DNA of 64,000 nt, from contig JBJEJA010000046.1 of assembly GCA_051877575.1 (NCBI GenBank), positions 1-64,000 on the forward strand. The letters are read 5' to 3'. This DNA is from UBA2882 sp051877575 (GTDB lineage: Bacteria; Bacillota; Clostridia; Lachnospirales; Lachnospiraceae). Below are positions 26,694-35,382 of the stretch, in pieces (positions within the stretch are counted from its first letter, which is position 1; each line of letters opens with the position of its first letter). A program made the position numbers and the translations under genes. The notes beneath the pieces are model-generated. The model was not told the DNA's origin. It worked only from the letters and a program-made list of their open reading frames with translations, and ran no database searches.

Positions 26694-27848
26694 ATGCCCG
26701 CAAGAAGAAAGAGAAGAATAAAAAAACAGAATTTTTTTGACTATACTTTATTGTTCGTGGTCATTTTTCTAATCCTTTTCGGACTGGTTATGATTTATTC
26801 AACCAGTTCTTATGAGGCTGCGGCCAATTTTGACGGAGATTCTACATATTATTTGCGGAAACAGTTGTTTGCGACGATTCTGGGTGCCTTCGTTCTTGCA
26901 GCGACCACCTGGATCGACTATCATTTCTGGGAAAAATTCGCTGTTCCGGGTTTGCTGGTTTCATTCATTCTGGTAATTCTGGTTCTGACCCCCATGGGAA
27001 TTTCGGCTAATGGTGCCAGAAGATGGATTGCCATCGGGCCCTTGTCGCTGCAGCCGGCTGAGGTTGTGAAACTGGAGATTATTTTGTTTTGTGCGGTGCT
27101 GATCAATAAAATGAATAAAAAATGGATCGGGACTTTTAAAGGAGTAGCAACGATACTTGCGGTTCCTGCGGTGTTTGCCCTGATGTTGTGGCAGATTACC
27201 GACAATTTAAGCTCTGCCATTATTGTCGGCGGGATTGCGGTTGTAATGCTGTTTGTGGCAGATTCCGATTATCTGAAATATATTGTCATGGTGCTGGCTG
27301 TCATTGCGGCAGCGGCAGTCGTTATATATGTGGCAACACATGCCGAGGGAGGCAGCTTTCGTATGACCAGGATCAAGACCTGGCTGGATCCCGAATCGGA
27401 TCCTTCCGACACGGGATTTCAAACGCTGCAGGCACTATATGCAATCGGTTCCGGCGGAATTTTCGGGAAAGGTCTTGGCGCCAGCATGCAGAAACTGGGA
27501 TTTCTGCCCGAAGCACAGAATGATATGATCTTTTCCATTATATGTGAGGAACTGGGATTGTTTGGGGCTTTGGCGGTTATCCTGCTGTTTGTGCTGCTGA
27601 TCTGGAGATGTATGGTTATTGCCAATAATGCACCGGATCTGTTTGGGGCAATGCTGGTCGTAGGTGTTATGGCTCATTTTGCCATACAGGTAATCTTGAA
27701 TATCGCCGTTGTTACCAATACGATGCCTAATACCGGCATTTCCTTACCGTTTATCAGTTACGGAGGTACATCGGAAATGTTTTTAATGGCAGAAATCGGT
27801 CTGGTACTTAATGTATCGCGTCAGATCAGATTAAGAGATACGATGTAG
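26694..27848 (+). CDS. ftsW: SEDS glycosyltransferase FtsW/SpoVE
   Basis: SEDS proteins polymerise glycan from lipid II together with a class B PBP. The 384-residue protein has about ten transmembrane helices and a basic N terminus (RRKRRIKKQ). Conserved SEDS segments include MIYSTSSYEA, GARRWIAIGPLSLQPAEVVK and the C-terminal NTMPNTGISLPFISYGGTSE. An AAGGGGA site precedes the ATG. It could serve in vegetative division (FtsW) or the spore cortex (SpoVE), as only one copy is seen here. Confidence 0.92.
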   Translation: MPARRKRRIKKQNFFDYTLLFVVIFLILFGLVMIYSTSSYEAAANFDGDSTYYLRKQLFATILGAFVLAATTWIDYHFWEKFAVPGLLVSFILVILVLTPMGISANGARRWIAIGPLSLQPAEVVKLEIILFCAVLINKMNKKWIGTFKGVATILAVPAVFALMLWQITDNLSSAIIVGGIAVVMLFVADSDYLKYIVMVLAVIAAAAVVIYVATHAEGGSFRMTRIKTWLDPESDPSDTGFQTLQALYAIGSGGIFGKGLGASMQKLGFLPEAQNDMIFSIICEELGLFGALAVILLFVLLIWRCMVIANNAPDLFGAMLVVGVMAHFAIQVILNIAVVTNTMPNTGISLPFISYGGTSEMFLMAEIGLVLNVSRQIRLRDTM

Positions 27849-27958
27849 CAGCATCTGGCCCACGAGATTATCCTATGCGGGCATTGCATTCGTATGTGAC
27901 CCCGGACAGCTTTCCGGCATATATTAAAATAGATGATATTCACGAATGGATGGTGGAT

Positions 27959-29227
27959 ATGGATGCTATCAGTATATGCGGGGGAAATGCGCTGTGCGGT
28001 GAAGTAAATATACAGGGATCTAAGAACGGAACACTTCCCCTTTTGGCTGCGTCCATACTGGTAAAAGGCAAGACCGTTTTGGAAAATTGTCCGATGATTA
28101 CCGATGTGGACCATATGATAAAGCTCCTGGAGTATGCAGGCTGTCAGGTTACAAGGAACAGGCGAAGTGTAGAAATAGATGCTTCTTCCATCCGACGGAC
28201 GGACTTCCCGTCCGAACATACGGGAGTTATGCGCTCGTCCGTTATGCTGCTGGGGGCCATGCTCGGCAGATGCGGAGAGATTTCAACATACTATCCGGGC
28301 GGCTGTGTCATAGGAGAGCGGCCGATTGATATGCATATTGATGCCCTGTCCCGGCTGGGGGTTGTATTTTCGGACTCTGCTTCCAAAGTTGAGGCAAAAG
28401 CAACCAAAATGACAGGCGGAACCGTCAGACTGTCCTTTCCCAGTGTGGGGGCTACGGAAAATGTCATACTGGCTTCCGTACTTGCCGAAGGGACTACGGT
28501 AATTGAAGGCTGTGCAAGGGAGCCGGAGATTGTGGAACTTTGCAATTTTCTGAATCGTGCGGGAGCAAAGATTTCAGGAGCCGGTGAAAGCCGCATCTGT
28601 ATTGAAGGGGTGCAGGCCTTGCGGGAAATCTGTTACCGCATTATGCCGGACCGCATTGTAGCGGGCACTTATCTGCTGGCGGGTGTCATGACCAAAGGGA
28701 TTGTGGTACTCAATCAGGCACCGGTGGATCAGATGCAGGAACTGTTTCGTATTCTTCAACTGATGGGCGCCGATCTCGCCATTGCCGACCAATGGGTCTG
28801 TCTTAACGGGGAACATGCACATCAAGCGGTTGCGCGTGTAAAAACATCGGTATATCCCGGATTTCCGACGGATCTGCAATCTGCGTTCATGGCAGCATTT
28901 ACTTTGGCGGACGGTTGCAGTATTATAGAAGAAACAATATTTGAAAGCCGCTTTAAGATTGTGTCTCAGCTGACCAAAATGGGTGCGGATATCCATGTCA
29001 TGGGAAACCGGGCGATGATATGCGGTGTTCCGTCTCTTACCGGATGCAGGGTTGAAGCCGTAGAACTGCGGGGAGGGGCGGCATTGGTTTTAGCCGGGCT
29101 TGCGGCCACGGGGACTACGGTGGTGGAAAACAAACGTTTTATCGACCGTGGTTATGAAAATATCTGCCGTGACCTAAAAGCACTGGGAGCAAAAATCTCG
29201 GATGAAAATACAGGCGGTTCTGCTTGA
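27959..29227 (+). CDS. murA: UDP-N-acetylglucosamine 1-carboxyvinyltransferase
   Basis: MurA transfers enolpyruvate from PEP to UDP-GlcNAc, the first committed step of peptidoglycan synthesis. From ATG 27959 the protein has 422 residues, and the fosfomycin-target cysteine in PGGCVIGERPIDMH falls at residue 116, matching Cys115 of E. coli MurA. The N-terminal GSKNGTLPLLAAS has Gly where Ala is common. An in-frame ATG at 27875 would add 28 unconserved residues. Its last bases overlap a possible TTG start of the next gene. Confidence 0.93.
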   Translation: MDAISICGGNALCGEVNIQGSKNGTLPLLAASILVKGKTVLENCPMITDVDHMIKLLEYAGCQVTRNRRSVEIDASSIRRTDFPSEHTGVMRSSVMLLGAMLGRCGEISTYYPGGCVIGERPIDMHIDALSRLGVVFSDSASKVEAKATKMTGGTVRLSFPSVGATENVILASVLAEGTTVIEGCAREPEIVELCNFLNRAGAKISGAGESRICIEGVQALREICYRIMPDRIVAGTYLLAGVMTKGIVVLNQAPVDQMQELFRILQLMGADLAIADQWVCLNGEHAHQAVARVKTSVYPGFPTDLQSAFMAAFTLADGCSIIEETIFESRFKIVSQLTKMGADIHVMGNRAMICGVPSLTGCRVEAVELRGGAALVLAGLAATGTTVVENKRFIDRGYENICRDLKALGAKISDENTGGSA

Positions 29228-29241
29228 AATATGGTGTGAAA

Positions 29242-29979
29242 ATGAAAAACGATTACGAGAGATTCACATTTAAACAAAAACTATGGATGTCAGTGGCAGC
29301 ATTATGTGTCATCTGTGTTGCTGCCCTGGCATTTATTTTGATTCATTACCGCGTAACGGAAGTAGAGGTAATAGGAAACAGCCATTATACGGAAGAAGAG
29401 ATCAGAGAGATGGTTTTAAACGGAAATGTAATGGATAATTCCCTGTTGCTGTCTCTGAAATACCGTAATAAGTCCATTAGAGATATTCCTTTTATCGAAA
29501 CGATGGATGTGGAAGTGCTGGGAGCAGACAGCGTCAGGATCATGGTATATGAGAAAACATTGGCCGGATGTGTTTCTTATCTGGGAAATTATATGTATTT
29601 TGACAGGGAAGGCATTGTGGTTGAAAGCTCTCCCGAGTTTACGGAGGGGGTTCCGGAGATTACGGGTCTGCATTTCGAATATGTGCGTTTGTACGAAAAA
29701 CTGCCGGTAGAAAAGGAAGAAGTGTTTAAAGAAATTCTCAATCTGACTCAGTTATTGGGAAAATACGAGATTTCCGCTGATAAGATATACTTTGACCTGG
29801 ATATGAATGTGACTTTGTATTTCGGACATGCACGGGTAAGAATCGGGGACGGAAGCAAAATTGACGAAAAAATCATGCAGCTTTCCGTTATGGTTCCCGC
29901 CATTGAAGGGAAAAGCGGAGTGCTGGATATGACGGATTTTAATGAAAATACCAAGAGCCTTACCTTTGAACCGGACTAA
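29242..29979 (+). CDS. divIB: Cell division protein FtsQ/DivIB
   Basis: The bitopic protein has a short cytoplasmic N terminus, one transmembrane helix (MSVAALCVICVAALAFILIHY) and an extracellular FtsQ-type POTRA domain beginning YRVTEVEVIGNSHYTEEEI, then a beta domain. It scaffolds FtsL, DivIC and the septal PBP. ATG 29242 gives the usual N terminus; TTG 29224, which overlaps the murA stop by four bases, would add six residues. Position between murA and ftsZ is normal. Confidence 0.88.
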   Translation: MKNDYERFTFKQKLWMSVAALCVICVAALAFILIHYRVTEVEVIGNSHYTEEEIREMVLNGNVMDNSLLLSLKYRNKSIRDIPFIETMDVEVLGADSVRIMVYEKTLAGCVSYLGNYMYFDREGIVVESSPEFTEGVPEITGLHFEYVRLYEKLPVEKEEVFKEILNLTQLLGKYEISADKIYFDLDMNVTLYFGHARVRIGDGSKIDEKIMQLSVMVPAIEGKSGVLDMTDFNENTKSLTFEPD

Positions 29980-30029
29980 CAGATATAGTATTTCATTAAC
30001 AGAAATCTACAAGAAATTGAAAAAATAGG

Positions 30030-30058
30030 TTGATAATTTTCGTAAATAATTATATGAT
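30030..30058 (+). promoter_or_regulatory. Promoter of ftsZ
   Basis: TTGATA (30030-30035) and TATGAT (30053-30058) are separated by 17 bp, within the 123-base gap before ftsZ. It lets ftsZ be expressed apart from the dcw operon. Confidence 0.75.
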
Positions 30059-30102
30059 AAAGTATATGGAATTTTAGTGGATTTGTGAAGGAGGAGCTAC
30101 CC

Positions 30103-31314
30103 TTGCTGGAAATTAAGTCAAATGATGCAGAAACTGCCGCAAAGATTATTGTTGTCGGTGTCGGCGGTGCAGGCAATAATGCTGTTAATAGAATGATTGA
30201 AGAAAATATCGGTGGTGTCGGATTTATCGGAGTCAATACGGATAAACAGGCATTGCAGTTGTGCAAGGCACCCAAGTTGATACAGATCGGTGAGAAACTG
30301 ACCAAAGGTCTCGGAGCCGGAGCAAAACCGGAAATCGGTGAAAAGGCTGCCGAGGAAAGTGTAGAAGAGCTGACAAGCGCATTGAAAGGTGCGGATATGG
30401 TATTCGTTACCTGTGGTATGGGAGGCGGAACAGGAACCGGTGCAGCTCCCGTTGTTGCCAAGATTGCAAAAGAAATGGGCGTTTTAACAGTCGGTGTTGT
30501 GACTAAGCCCTTTAAGTTTGAAGCACGTACGAGAATGGAAAACGCCATCGGCGGTATTGAAAGATTACGGGAGAACGTTGATACATTGATCGTTATCCCC
30601 AATGATAAACTGTTGGAGATTGTTGACAGAAGGACAACCCTTCCGGATGCATTAAAGAAAGCGGATGAAGTATTGCAGCAGGCAGTACAGGGAATTACGG
30701 ATTTGATCAATGTTCCTGCCGTTATCAATCTGGATTTTGCGGATGTACAGACTGTTATGAAAGACAAGGGTATCGCACATATCGGTATCGGTTTCGGGAA
30801 AGGCGATGAGAAGGCAAACGAAGCTGTCAAAATGGCAGTCGGTTCTCCTTTACTGGAAACAACGATTACAGGTGCTACGGATGTTATTATCAACGTTTCC
30901 GGTGATATCGCACTGGCAGATGCATCCGATGCTGTAAGCTATGTACAGGATATGGTCGGTGAGAATGTTAATATTATCTTTGGCGCAATGTATGATGAGA
31001 CGATGACGGATTCCTGCAGCGTTACGGTTATTGCAACCGGTATTGAACAGGCATCCAGTGTCGGAGCAAGCGTAATGAGTAAAATGGGCGGAAGCTTTAT
31101 ACATACTCCGGTAGGACAGGCTGCGAGAGCAAAAGTTACAGCACCAAAACCTGCCGTTAATCCTGCAATCAATGCGGCAACCACCGGTACGGGACCGATT
31201 CCTTCCGTGACACCGATCAAACCGGTGAACGGTTTCCAGAAACCGGAGGCAATTAAGAGCAGCGTAGAATCCCAGTCATTGAAAATTCCGGATTTTCTGC
31301 AGAAAAATAAATAA
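30103..31314 (+). CDS. ftsZ: Cell division protein FtsZ
   Basis: FtsZ is the tubulin-like GTPase that forms the division ring. GVGGAGNNAVNRM opens the GTP-binding domain, GGGTGTGAAP is the tubulin signature and NLDFADV the catalytic T7 loop. A Pro/Ala/Thr-rich linker leads to the C-terminal peptide LKIPDFLQKNK, which binds membrane anchors. The start is TTG 30103, eight bases after AGGAGG (30089-30094); GTG 30085 is in frame but overlaps that site and has none of its own. Length from TTG is 403 residues. Confidence 0.97.
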   Translation: MLEIKSNDAETAAKIIVVGVGGAGNNAVNRMIEENIGGVGFIGVNTDKQALQLCKAPKLIQIGEKLTKGLGAGAKPEIGEKAAEESVEELTSALKGADMVFVTCGMGGGTGTGAAPVVAKIAKEMGVLTVGVVTKPFKFEARTRMENAIGGIERLRENVDTLIVIPNDKLLEIVDRRTTLPDALKKADEVLQQAVQGITDLINVPAVINLDFADVQTVMKDKGIAHIGIGFGKGDEKANEAVKMAVGSPLLETTITGATDVIINVSGDIALADASDAVSYVQDMVGENVNIIFGAMYDETMTDSCSVTVIATGIEQASSVGASVMSKMGGSFIHTPVGQAARAKVTAPKPAVNPAINAATTGTGPIPSVTPIKPVNGFQKPEAIKSSVESQSLKIPDFLQKNK

Positions 31315-31353
31315 TGTTTCCATGAAACGTTAGTAAATAGGAGCAACAATAGG

Positions 31354-31409
31354 AAGCTGTTGCATTTCGTAATATTTCAAAGATATTTCGAGATGTAGCA
31401 GCTTTTTTT
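31354..31409 (+). terminator. Terminator after ftsZ
   Basis: An AAGCTGTTGCAT arm (from 31354) pairs with ATGTAGCAGCTT with one mismatch and one wobble, over a long partly paired middle, and is followed by seven T (31403-31409). It separates ftsZ from the sporulation genes. Confidence 0.8.
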
Positions 31410-31452
31410 ATGCAAATTTTGTCAATCATTTTTGTTTTTTTGTCCCGTGCGT

Positions 31453-31485
31453 TTGACAAAATATGCACCATGTTTTTTCTATAAT
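31453..31485 (+). promoter_or_regulatory. spoIIG-type promoter with long spacer and Spo0A-like box
   Basis: TTGACA (31453-31458) and TATAAT (31480-31485) are both perfect consensus but 21 bp apart instead of 17. B. subtilis spoIIG has the same arrangement (22 bp), which needs Spo0A~P bound at the -35 to fire. Read on the minus strand, the -35 region is TTTGTCAAACG, one base from the 0A core TGTCGAA. A weaker copy (TGTCAAT) is at 31420-31426. Confidence 0.7.
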
Positions 31486-31508
31486 GTTTCTGACAGGGAG
31501 GAACAAAA

Positions 31509-32324
31509 ATGACCATCTATCTTGATGTGGTGTTTTTTATGAACCTGTTATACCAGCTGGGGATTCTGAAAATGCTGGATGTGCTCTTTCATACGGAAAC
31601 ATCCGGGAGACGAATATTTATCGGAGCGGTATTGAGCAGTGCTCTGTATTGCGGGTGCTTCGCAGCCGGGATGCCGATTGAAAAATATCCGGTAAATCTG
31701 GCGGCAGGGGCTCTGATCGGTTGTTTCAGTGTAGCAGTTACCTTTTTCCCCCATACCGGAAGAAAGATTGGCGGAATGGTTCTGGCAGAATGCATTTTAT
31801 CAATGTGTTTGGGAGGAATTTTGGAACTGATGCCGGATATGGCGGAGGGAAGTTACTTGATGCTAACCGGTTCTGCTGCACTTATTTTTATGGGATTGTT
31901 CTGTGTGAGAATCAGGAGACTGTTGCTGGAAAGAGCAGGGAGAGAAAGGAGTATCCGAAAAGTAAGGCTGATTCACAAAGGAAGATTAGTCTATGCTAAC
32001 GGATTGGTGGATACAGGGAACGGATTGGTAGATCCAATCAGTAAAGAGCCTGTAATGATCATCCAGAAAAGCATAATGGAAAAACTGCTCCCGCAGGAGG
32101 AGGTTCGGGAGCAAAAGGGGTATCGCCTGATTCCCTATGAAAGTATCGGGACCAAAAAGGGTGTATTGGAAGCCTTTCGTTTGGAACGATTGGAGATTTT
32201 GAATAAAAATGAAAGTGAAAAGGATGAGGCAATCATCAGAACACAGGTGATATGTGCTGTATATAGAGAAAATTACAGTACCAACGGAGGTTATGAGGTT
32301 CTATTGCACCCATTCTTGCTATAA
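31509..32324 (+). CDS. spoIIGA: Sigma-E processing peptidase SpoIIGA
   Basis: SpoIIGA is a membrane aspartic protease that removes the pro-sequence from sigma-E in the mother cell. The N-terminal half has five or so hydrophobic segments (IYLDVVFFMNLLYQLGIL onward). The C-terminal protease domain has the active-site Asp167 in VDTGNGLVDPISKEPV. GGGAGG precedes the ATG. It is 271 residues and is followed after 18 bases by sigE, its substrate. Confidence 0.95.
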   Translation: MTIYLDVVFFMNLLYQLGILKMLDVLFHTETSGRRIFIGAVLSSALYCGCFAAGMPIEKYPVNLAAGALIGCFSVAVTFFPHTGRKIGGMVLAECILSMCLGGILELMPDMAEGSYLMLTGSAALIFMGLFCVRIRRLLLERAGRERSIRKVRLIHKGRLVYANGLVDTGNGLVDPISKEPVMIIQKSIMEKLLPQEEVREQKGYRLIPYESIGTKKGVLEAFRLERLEILNKNESEKDEAIIRTQVICAVYRENYSTNGGYEVLLHPFLL

Positions 32325-32342
32325 GGAAAAGGGAGGAAGAAC

Positions 32343-33083
32343 ATGATATTAAAAGTATCCATGCCGGGAAAATTTCAGTTCCGGATATTAAGAAGAGAAG
32401 GAAGTCTGTTGTTCAGCAAGCAAGGAGACATTCATTATATAGGAGGTACCGAGGTGCTTCCGCCACCGTTGATGGACGAACAGGAAAACCGGATGATACA
32501 GGAACTCGGTACGGAGGACGGAGACGAAGCAAAGGCGGTTTTGATTGAACACAATCTGAGACTGGTTGTTTACATAGCAAAGAAATTTGAAAATACCGGA
32601 ATCGGTGTAGAGGATCTGATCTCTATTGGGACAATCGGCCTGATTAAATCCATCAATACCTACAATCCGGAGAAAAATATCAAATTGGCGACTTATGCAT
32701 CACGCTGTATTGAAAATGAGATTTTGATGTATCTGAGACGGAATAACAAGACAAAACTGGAAGTTTCCATTGATGAGCCGCTTAATGTGGACTGGGATGG
32801 TAATGAGCTTCTACTGTCTGATATTCTCGGTACCGACGAAGATATTATTTACCGGGATATTGAAAGTGAGGTGGAGCGAAAAGTATTAAAATCCGCTATC
32901 AGTAAGCTTTCCGAACGGGAACGTACGATCATCAATCTGAGATTCGGATTGGACACGGAAGACGGAGAAGAACTGACACAAAAGGAAGTGGCGGGGATGC
33001 TGGGAATTTCGCAGTCCTATATCTCCAGACTGGAGAAAAAGATAATGAAACGGTTAAAAAGGGAAATGAGCAAGGAAGTCTGA
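32343..33083 (+). CDS. sigE: RNA polymerase sporulation sigma factor sigma-E
   Basis: Sigma-E directs early mother-cell transcription. The first 30 or so residues (ILKVSMPGKFQFRILRREG) are the pro-sequence removed by SpoIIGA. Region 2 is EHNLRLVVYIAKKFENTGIGVEDLISIG and region 4 ends in LTQKEVAGMLGISQSYISRLEKK. Length 246 is normal. AGGGAGG precedes the ATG. Confidence 0.96.
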   Translation: MILKVSMPGKFQFRILRREGSLLFSKQGDIHYIGGTEVLPPPLMDEQENRMIQELGTEDGDEAKAVLIEHNLRLVVYIAKKFENTGIGVEDLISIGTIGLIKSINTYNPEKNIKLATYASRCIENEILMYLRRNNKTKLEVSIDEPLNVDWDGNELLLSDILGTDEDIIYRDIESEVERKVLKSAISKLSERERTIINLRFGLDTEDGEELTQKEVAGMLGISQSYISRLEKKIMKRLKREMSKEV

Positions 33084-33089
33084 ATTGCT

Positions 33090-33167
33090 ATGAAATCCGA
33101 TGATACCTTGCGTCAGGAATTGTATGATACCGTTGACCAGATTTATTCCACTATGGAGGTACGATAA
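33090..33167 (+). CDS. Possible 25-residue peptide between sigE and sigG
   Basis: An ATG-started frame encodes MKSDDTLRQELYDTVDQIYS and five more residues before TAA. AAGGAAG lies about 11 bases upstream, inside the end of sigE. The composition is protein-like but no family is recognised. It may be a real small protein, the remnant of a lost gene, or chance. Confidence 0.25.
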   Translation: MKSDDTLRQELYDTVDQIYSTMEVR

Positions 33168-33233
33168 AAGAAATTTATACGAATATTGCCTGATATAATT
33201 CGAATAAAAAATAAGATTCTGTGCATCCTTTTA

Positions 33234-33250
33234 GTAGATGAAAAATCTAC
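33234..33250 (+). promoter_or_regulatory. Hairpin in the sigG leader
   Basis: GTAGAT and ATCTAC form a perfect 6-bp stem with a GAAAA loop. It ends two bases before the AGGAGG ribosome binding site (33253-33258), so it may limit ribosome access to the sigG start. Confidence 0.45.
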
Positions 33251-33265
33251 CAGGAGGAATGGAAA

Positions 33266-34045
33266 ATGGCACAGGGAAAAGTAGAAATATGCGGAGTTAA
33301 TACAGCGAAGCTTCCTCTTTTGAAAAATTCGGAAAAGGAAGCTTTGTTTGTGCGTATAGCGGAAGGCGACAAAGATGCAAGAGAGACTTATATTGAAGGA
33401 AATTTAAGGCTTGTTTTAAGTGTCATTAAACGTTTTTCCTCCAGTAATGAAAATGTGGATGATTTGTTTCAGATAGGATGCGTGGGACTGATCAAGGCGA
33501 TTGATAATTTTAATTCGGAACTGGGAGTCAAATTTTCCACCTATGCAGTTCCTATGATCGTAGGCGAGATACGCAGATTTTTGCGGGATAACAGTTCTAT
33601 CCGCGTATCAAGAAGTCTGAAAGATACTGCATACAAAGCAATCTATGCCAAGGAGACCATGACCAAGACCAATCTGAAAGAGCCCAGTATCGAAGAAATT
33701 GCGGAAGAAATCGGGATTCCAAAAGAAGATATTGTCTATGCGTTGGATGCTATTCAGAATCCCATGAGCCTTTATGAGCCGATCTATACGGATGGCGGAG
33801 ATACACTGTATGTGATGGATCAGGTGGCGGATAAGAAAAATAAGGAAGAAACATGGGTGGAGCATATTTCTCTTTCTGAGGCCATGAAAAAGTTGAATGA
33901 GAGAGAACATGAGATTATTACATTGCGCTTCTTTGAAGGGAAGACACAGATGGAGGTCTCGGAAATGATCGGGATATCCCAGGCACAGGTGTCGAGATTG
34001 GAGAAGAATGCGCTGAAAACTATGCGAAATTATTTGACCGGCTAG
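33266..34045 (+). CDS. sigG: RNA polymerase sporulation sigma factor sigma-G
   Basis: Sigma-G drives late forespore transcription. The N terminus VEICGVNTAKLPLLKN is the conserved sigma-G start that anti-sigma factors bind. Region 2 is EGNLRLVLSVIKRFSSSNENVDDLFQIG and region 4 holds MEVSEMIGISQAQVSRLEK. Length 259 is usual. It lies downstream of spoIIGA-sigE with a 182-base gap; no convincing sigma-F promoter could be picked by eye, though GAATA at 33181-33185 is a possible -35. Confidence 0.96.
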   Translation: MAQGKVEICGVNTAKLPLLKNSEKEALFVRIAEGDKDARETYIEGNLRLVLSVIKRFSSSNENVDDLFQIGCVGLIKAIDNFNSELGVKFSTYAVPMIVGEIRRFLRDNSSIRVSRSLKDTAYKAIYAKETMTKTNLKEPSIEEIAEEIGIPKEDIVYALDAIQNPMSLYEPIYTDGGDTLYVMDQVADKKNKEETWVEHISLSEAMKKLNEREHEIITLRFFEGKTQMEVSEMIGISQAQVSRLEKNALKTMRNYLTG

Positions 34046-34135
34046 GCACAAAATGCCGTCAGACTAACATGGTGTATTCGCCGTATTGTCAATATCTGCC
34101 TGTTTGGCGGGACAAGAAAGAACCGGAAAAATGAA

Positions 34136-34187
34136 ACGGGGTAACGCAGTTATGAACAAATGAATAACTACGTTGCCCCGTATTTTT
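34136..34187. terminator. Bidirectional terminator between sigG and the AICAR formyltransferase gene
   Basis: ACGGGG-t-AACG-c-AGTTAT (from 34136) pairs with ATAACT-a-CGTT-g-CCCCGT (to 34181), giving a long stem with two single-base mismatches, followed by ATTTTT. It lies between two convergent genes and ends over the last codon of the minus-strand gene. Confidence 0.9.
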
Positions 34188-35364
34188 AGTGATGGAACAA
34201 TCGGATACCGGTAAATGCCATTACCATATCGTATTTATTGCAGCACTCGATGACTGCATCGTCCCTTACGGAACCGCCCGGCTGAGCGATATACTTGACA
34301 CCGCTCTTGTGAGCACGTTCAATGTTGTCGGAGAAGGGGAAGAACGCGTCGGAACCAAGGGTTACATCCTGATTTTTGGCAAGCCATGCTTTTTTCTCTT
34401 CGGCGGTAAATACCGGCGGTTTTACCTTGAAGGTCTTTTCCCATACACCGTCTGCCAGCACGTCCATATATTCGTCGCCCATATATACGTCGATGGCATT
34501 GTCTCTGTCGGCACGGCCCAGCTTGTCCACAAACTGTAAGCCCATGACCTGGGGAGACTGGCGTAAGAACCAGTTGTCCGCCTTCTGTCCGGCAAGGCGT
34601 GTGCAATGGATGCGGGACTGCTGTCCGGCGCCGATGCCGATTGCCTGTCCTCCTTTGACATAGCATACGGAATTGGACTGGGTATATTTCAAAGTGATCA
34701 AAGCAATTTTCATATCGATCAGTGCGGATTCGGGAATTTCTTTATTTTCCGTTACGATATTGGATAGCAGATCTCCGTTGACATCCAGTTCGTTGCGTCC
34801 CTGCTCGAAAGTAACGCCGTATACCTGCTTTTGCTCGATAGGAGCAGGTACATAGGAAGGGTCGATCTGAATCACATTGTAGTTGCCTTTTTTCTTTTCT
34901 TTTAACATAGCCAACGCTTCGTCTGTAAATCCGGGAGCGATGACACCGTCGGAAACTTCTCTTTTGATGAGTCTTGCGGTATCCGCATCACAGACGTCGG
35001 ATAAGGCGATAAAGTCACCGAAAGAGGACATGCGGTCTGCGCCTCTTGCTCTGGCATAAGCACAGGCCAAAGGAGACAATTCTCCAAGATCGTCCACCCA
35101 GTAGATTTTTGCAAGGGTGTCATCTAAAGGAAGACCGACTGCCGCACCGGCAGGAGATACATGCTTAAAGGAAGTAGCAGCGGGAAGCCCCGTGGCTTCT
35201 TTTAATTCCTTTACAAGCTGCCAGCCGTTAAAAGCGTCCAGAAAATTAATATAGCCCGGTTTTCCGTTCAATACGGTGACGGGAAGCTCGCTTCCGTCAG
35301 CCATAAATATGCGGGACGGTTTCTGGTTTGGGTTACATCCGTATTTTAATTGGATTTCGTTCAT
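34186..35364 (-). CDS. Stand-alone AICAR formyltransferase
   Basis: The 392-residue protein carries only the formyltransferase half of PurH, which formylates AICAR with 10-formyltetrahydrofolate to give FAICAR. It opens LKYGCNPNQKPSRIF, has the catalytic lysine-histidine pair in SFKHVSPAGAA (residues 66-67), and later segments KYTQSNSVCYVKGGQAIGIG and FFPFSDNIERAHKSGV. The IMP cyclohydrolase half of normal PurH is absent. The missing activity is encoded just upstream by a PurO-type protein, so the pair together make IMP. Confidence 0.9.
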   Translation of the reverse strand: MNEIQLKYGCNPNQKPSRIFMADGSELPVTVLNGKPGYINFLDAFNGWQLVKELKEATGLPAATSFKHVSPAGAAVGLPLDDTLAKIYWVDDLGELSPLACAYARARGADRMSSFGDFIALSDVCDADTARLIKREVSDGVIAPGFTDEALAMLKEKKKGNYNVIQIDPSYVPAPIEQKQVYGVTFEQGRNELDVNGDLLSNIVTENKEIPESALIDMKIALITLKYTQSNSVCYVKGGQAIGIGAGQQSRIHCTRLAGQKADNWFLRQSPQVMGLQFVDKLGRADRDNAIDVYMGDEYMDVLADGVWEKTFKVKPPVFTAEEKKAWLAKNQDVTLGSDAFFPFSDNIERAHKSGVKYIAQPGGSVRDDAVIECCNKYDMVMAFTGIRLFHH

Positions 35365-35382
35365 GTTTATTTCCTCCGTTGC

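Noticed and set aside
29976..30893. 305-codon minus-strand frame opposite ftsZ
   Set aside because: It is antisense to a clear FtsZ, with biased composition from the codon use of the real gene and no ribosome binding site.
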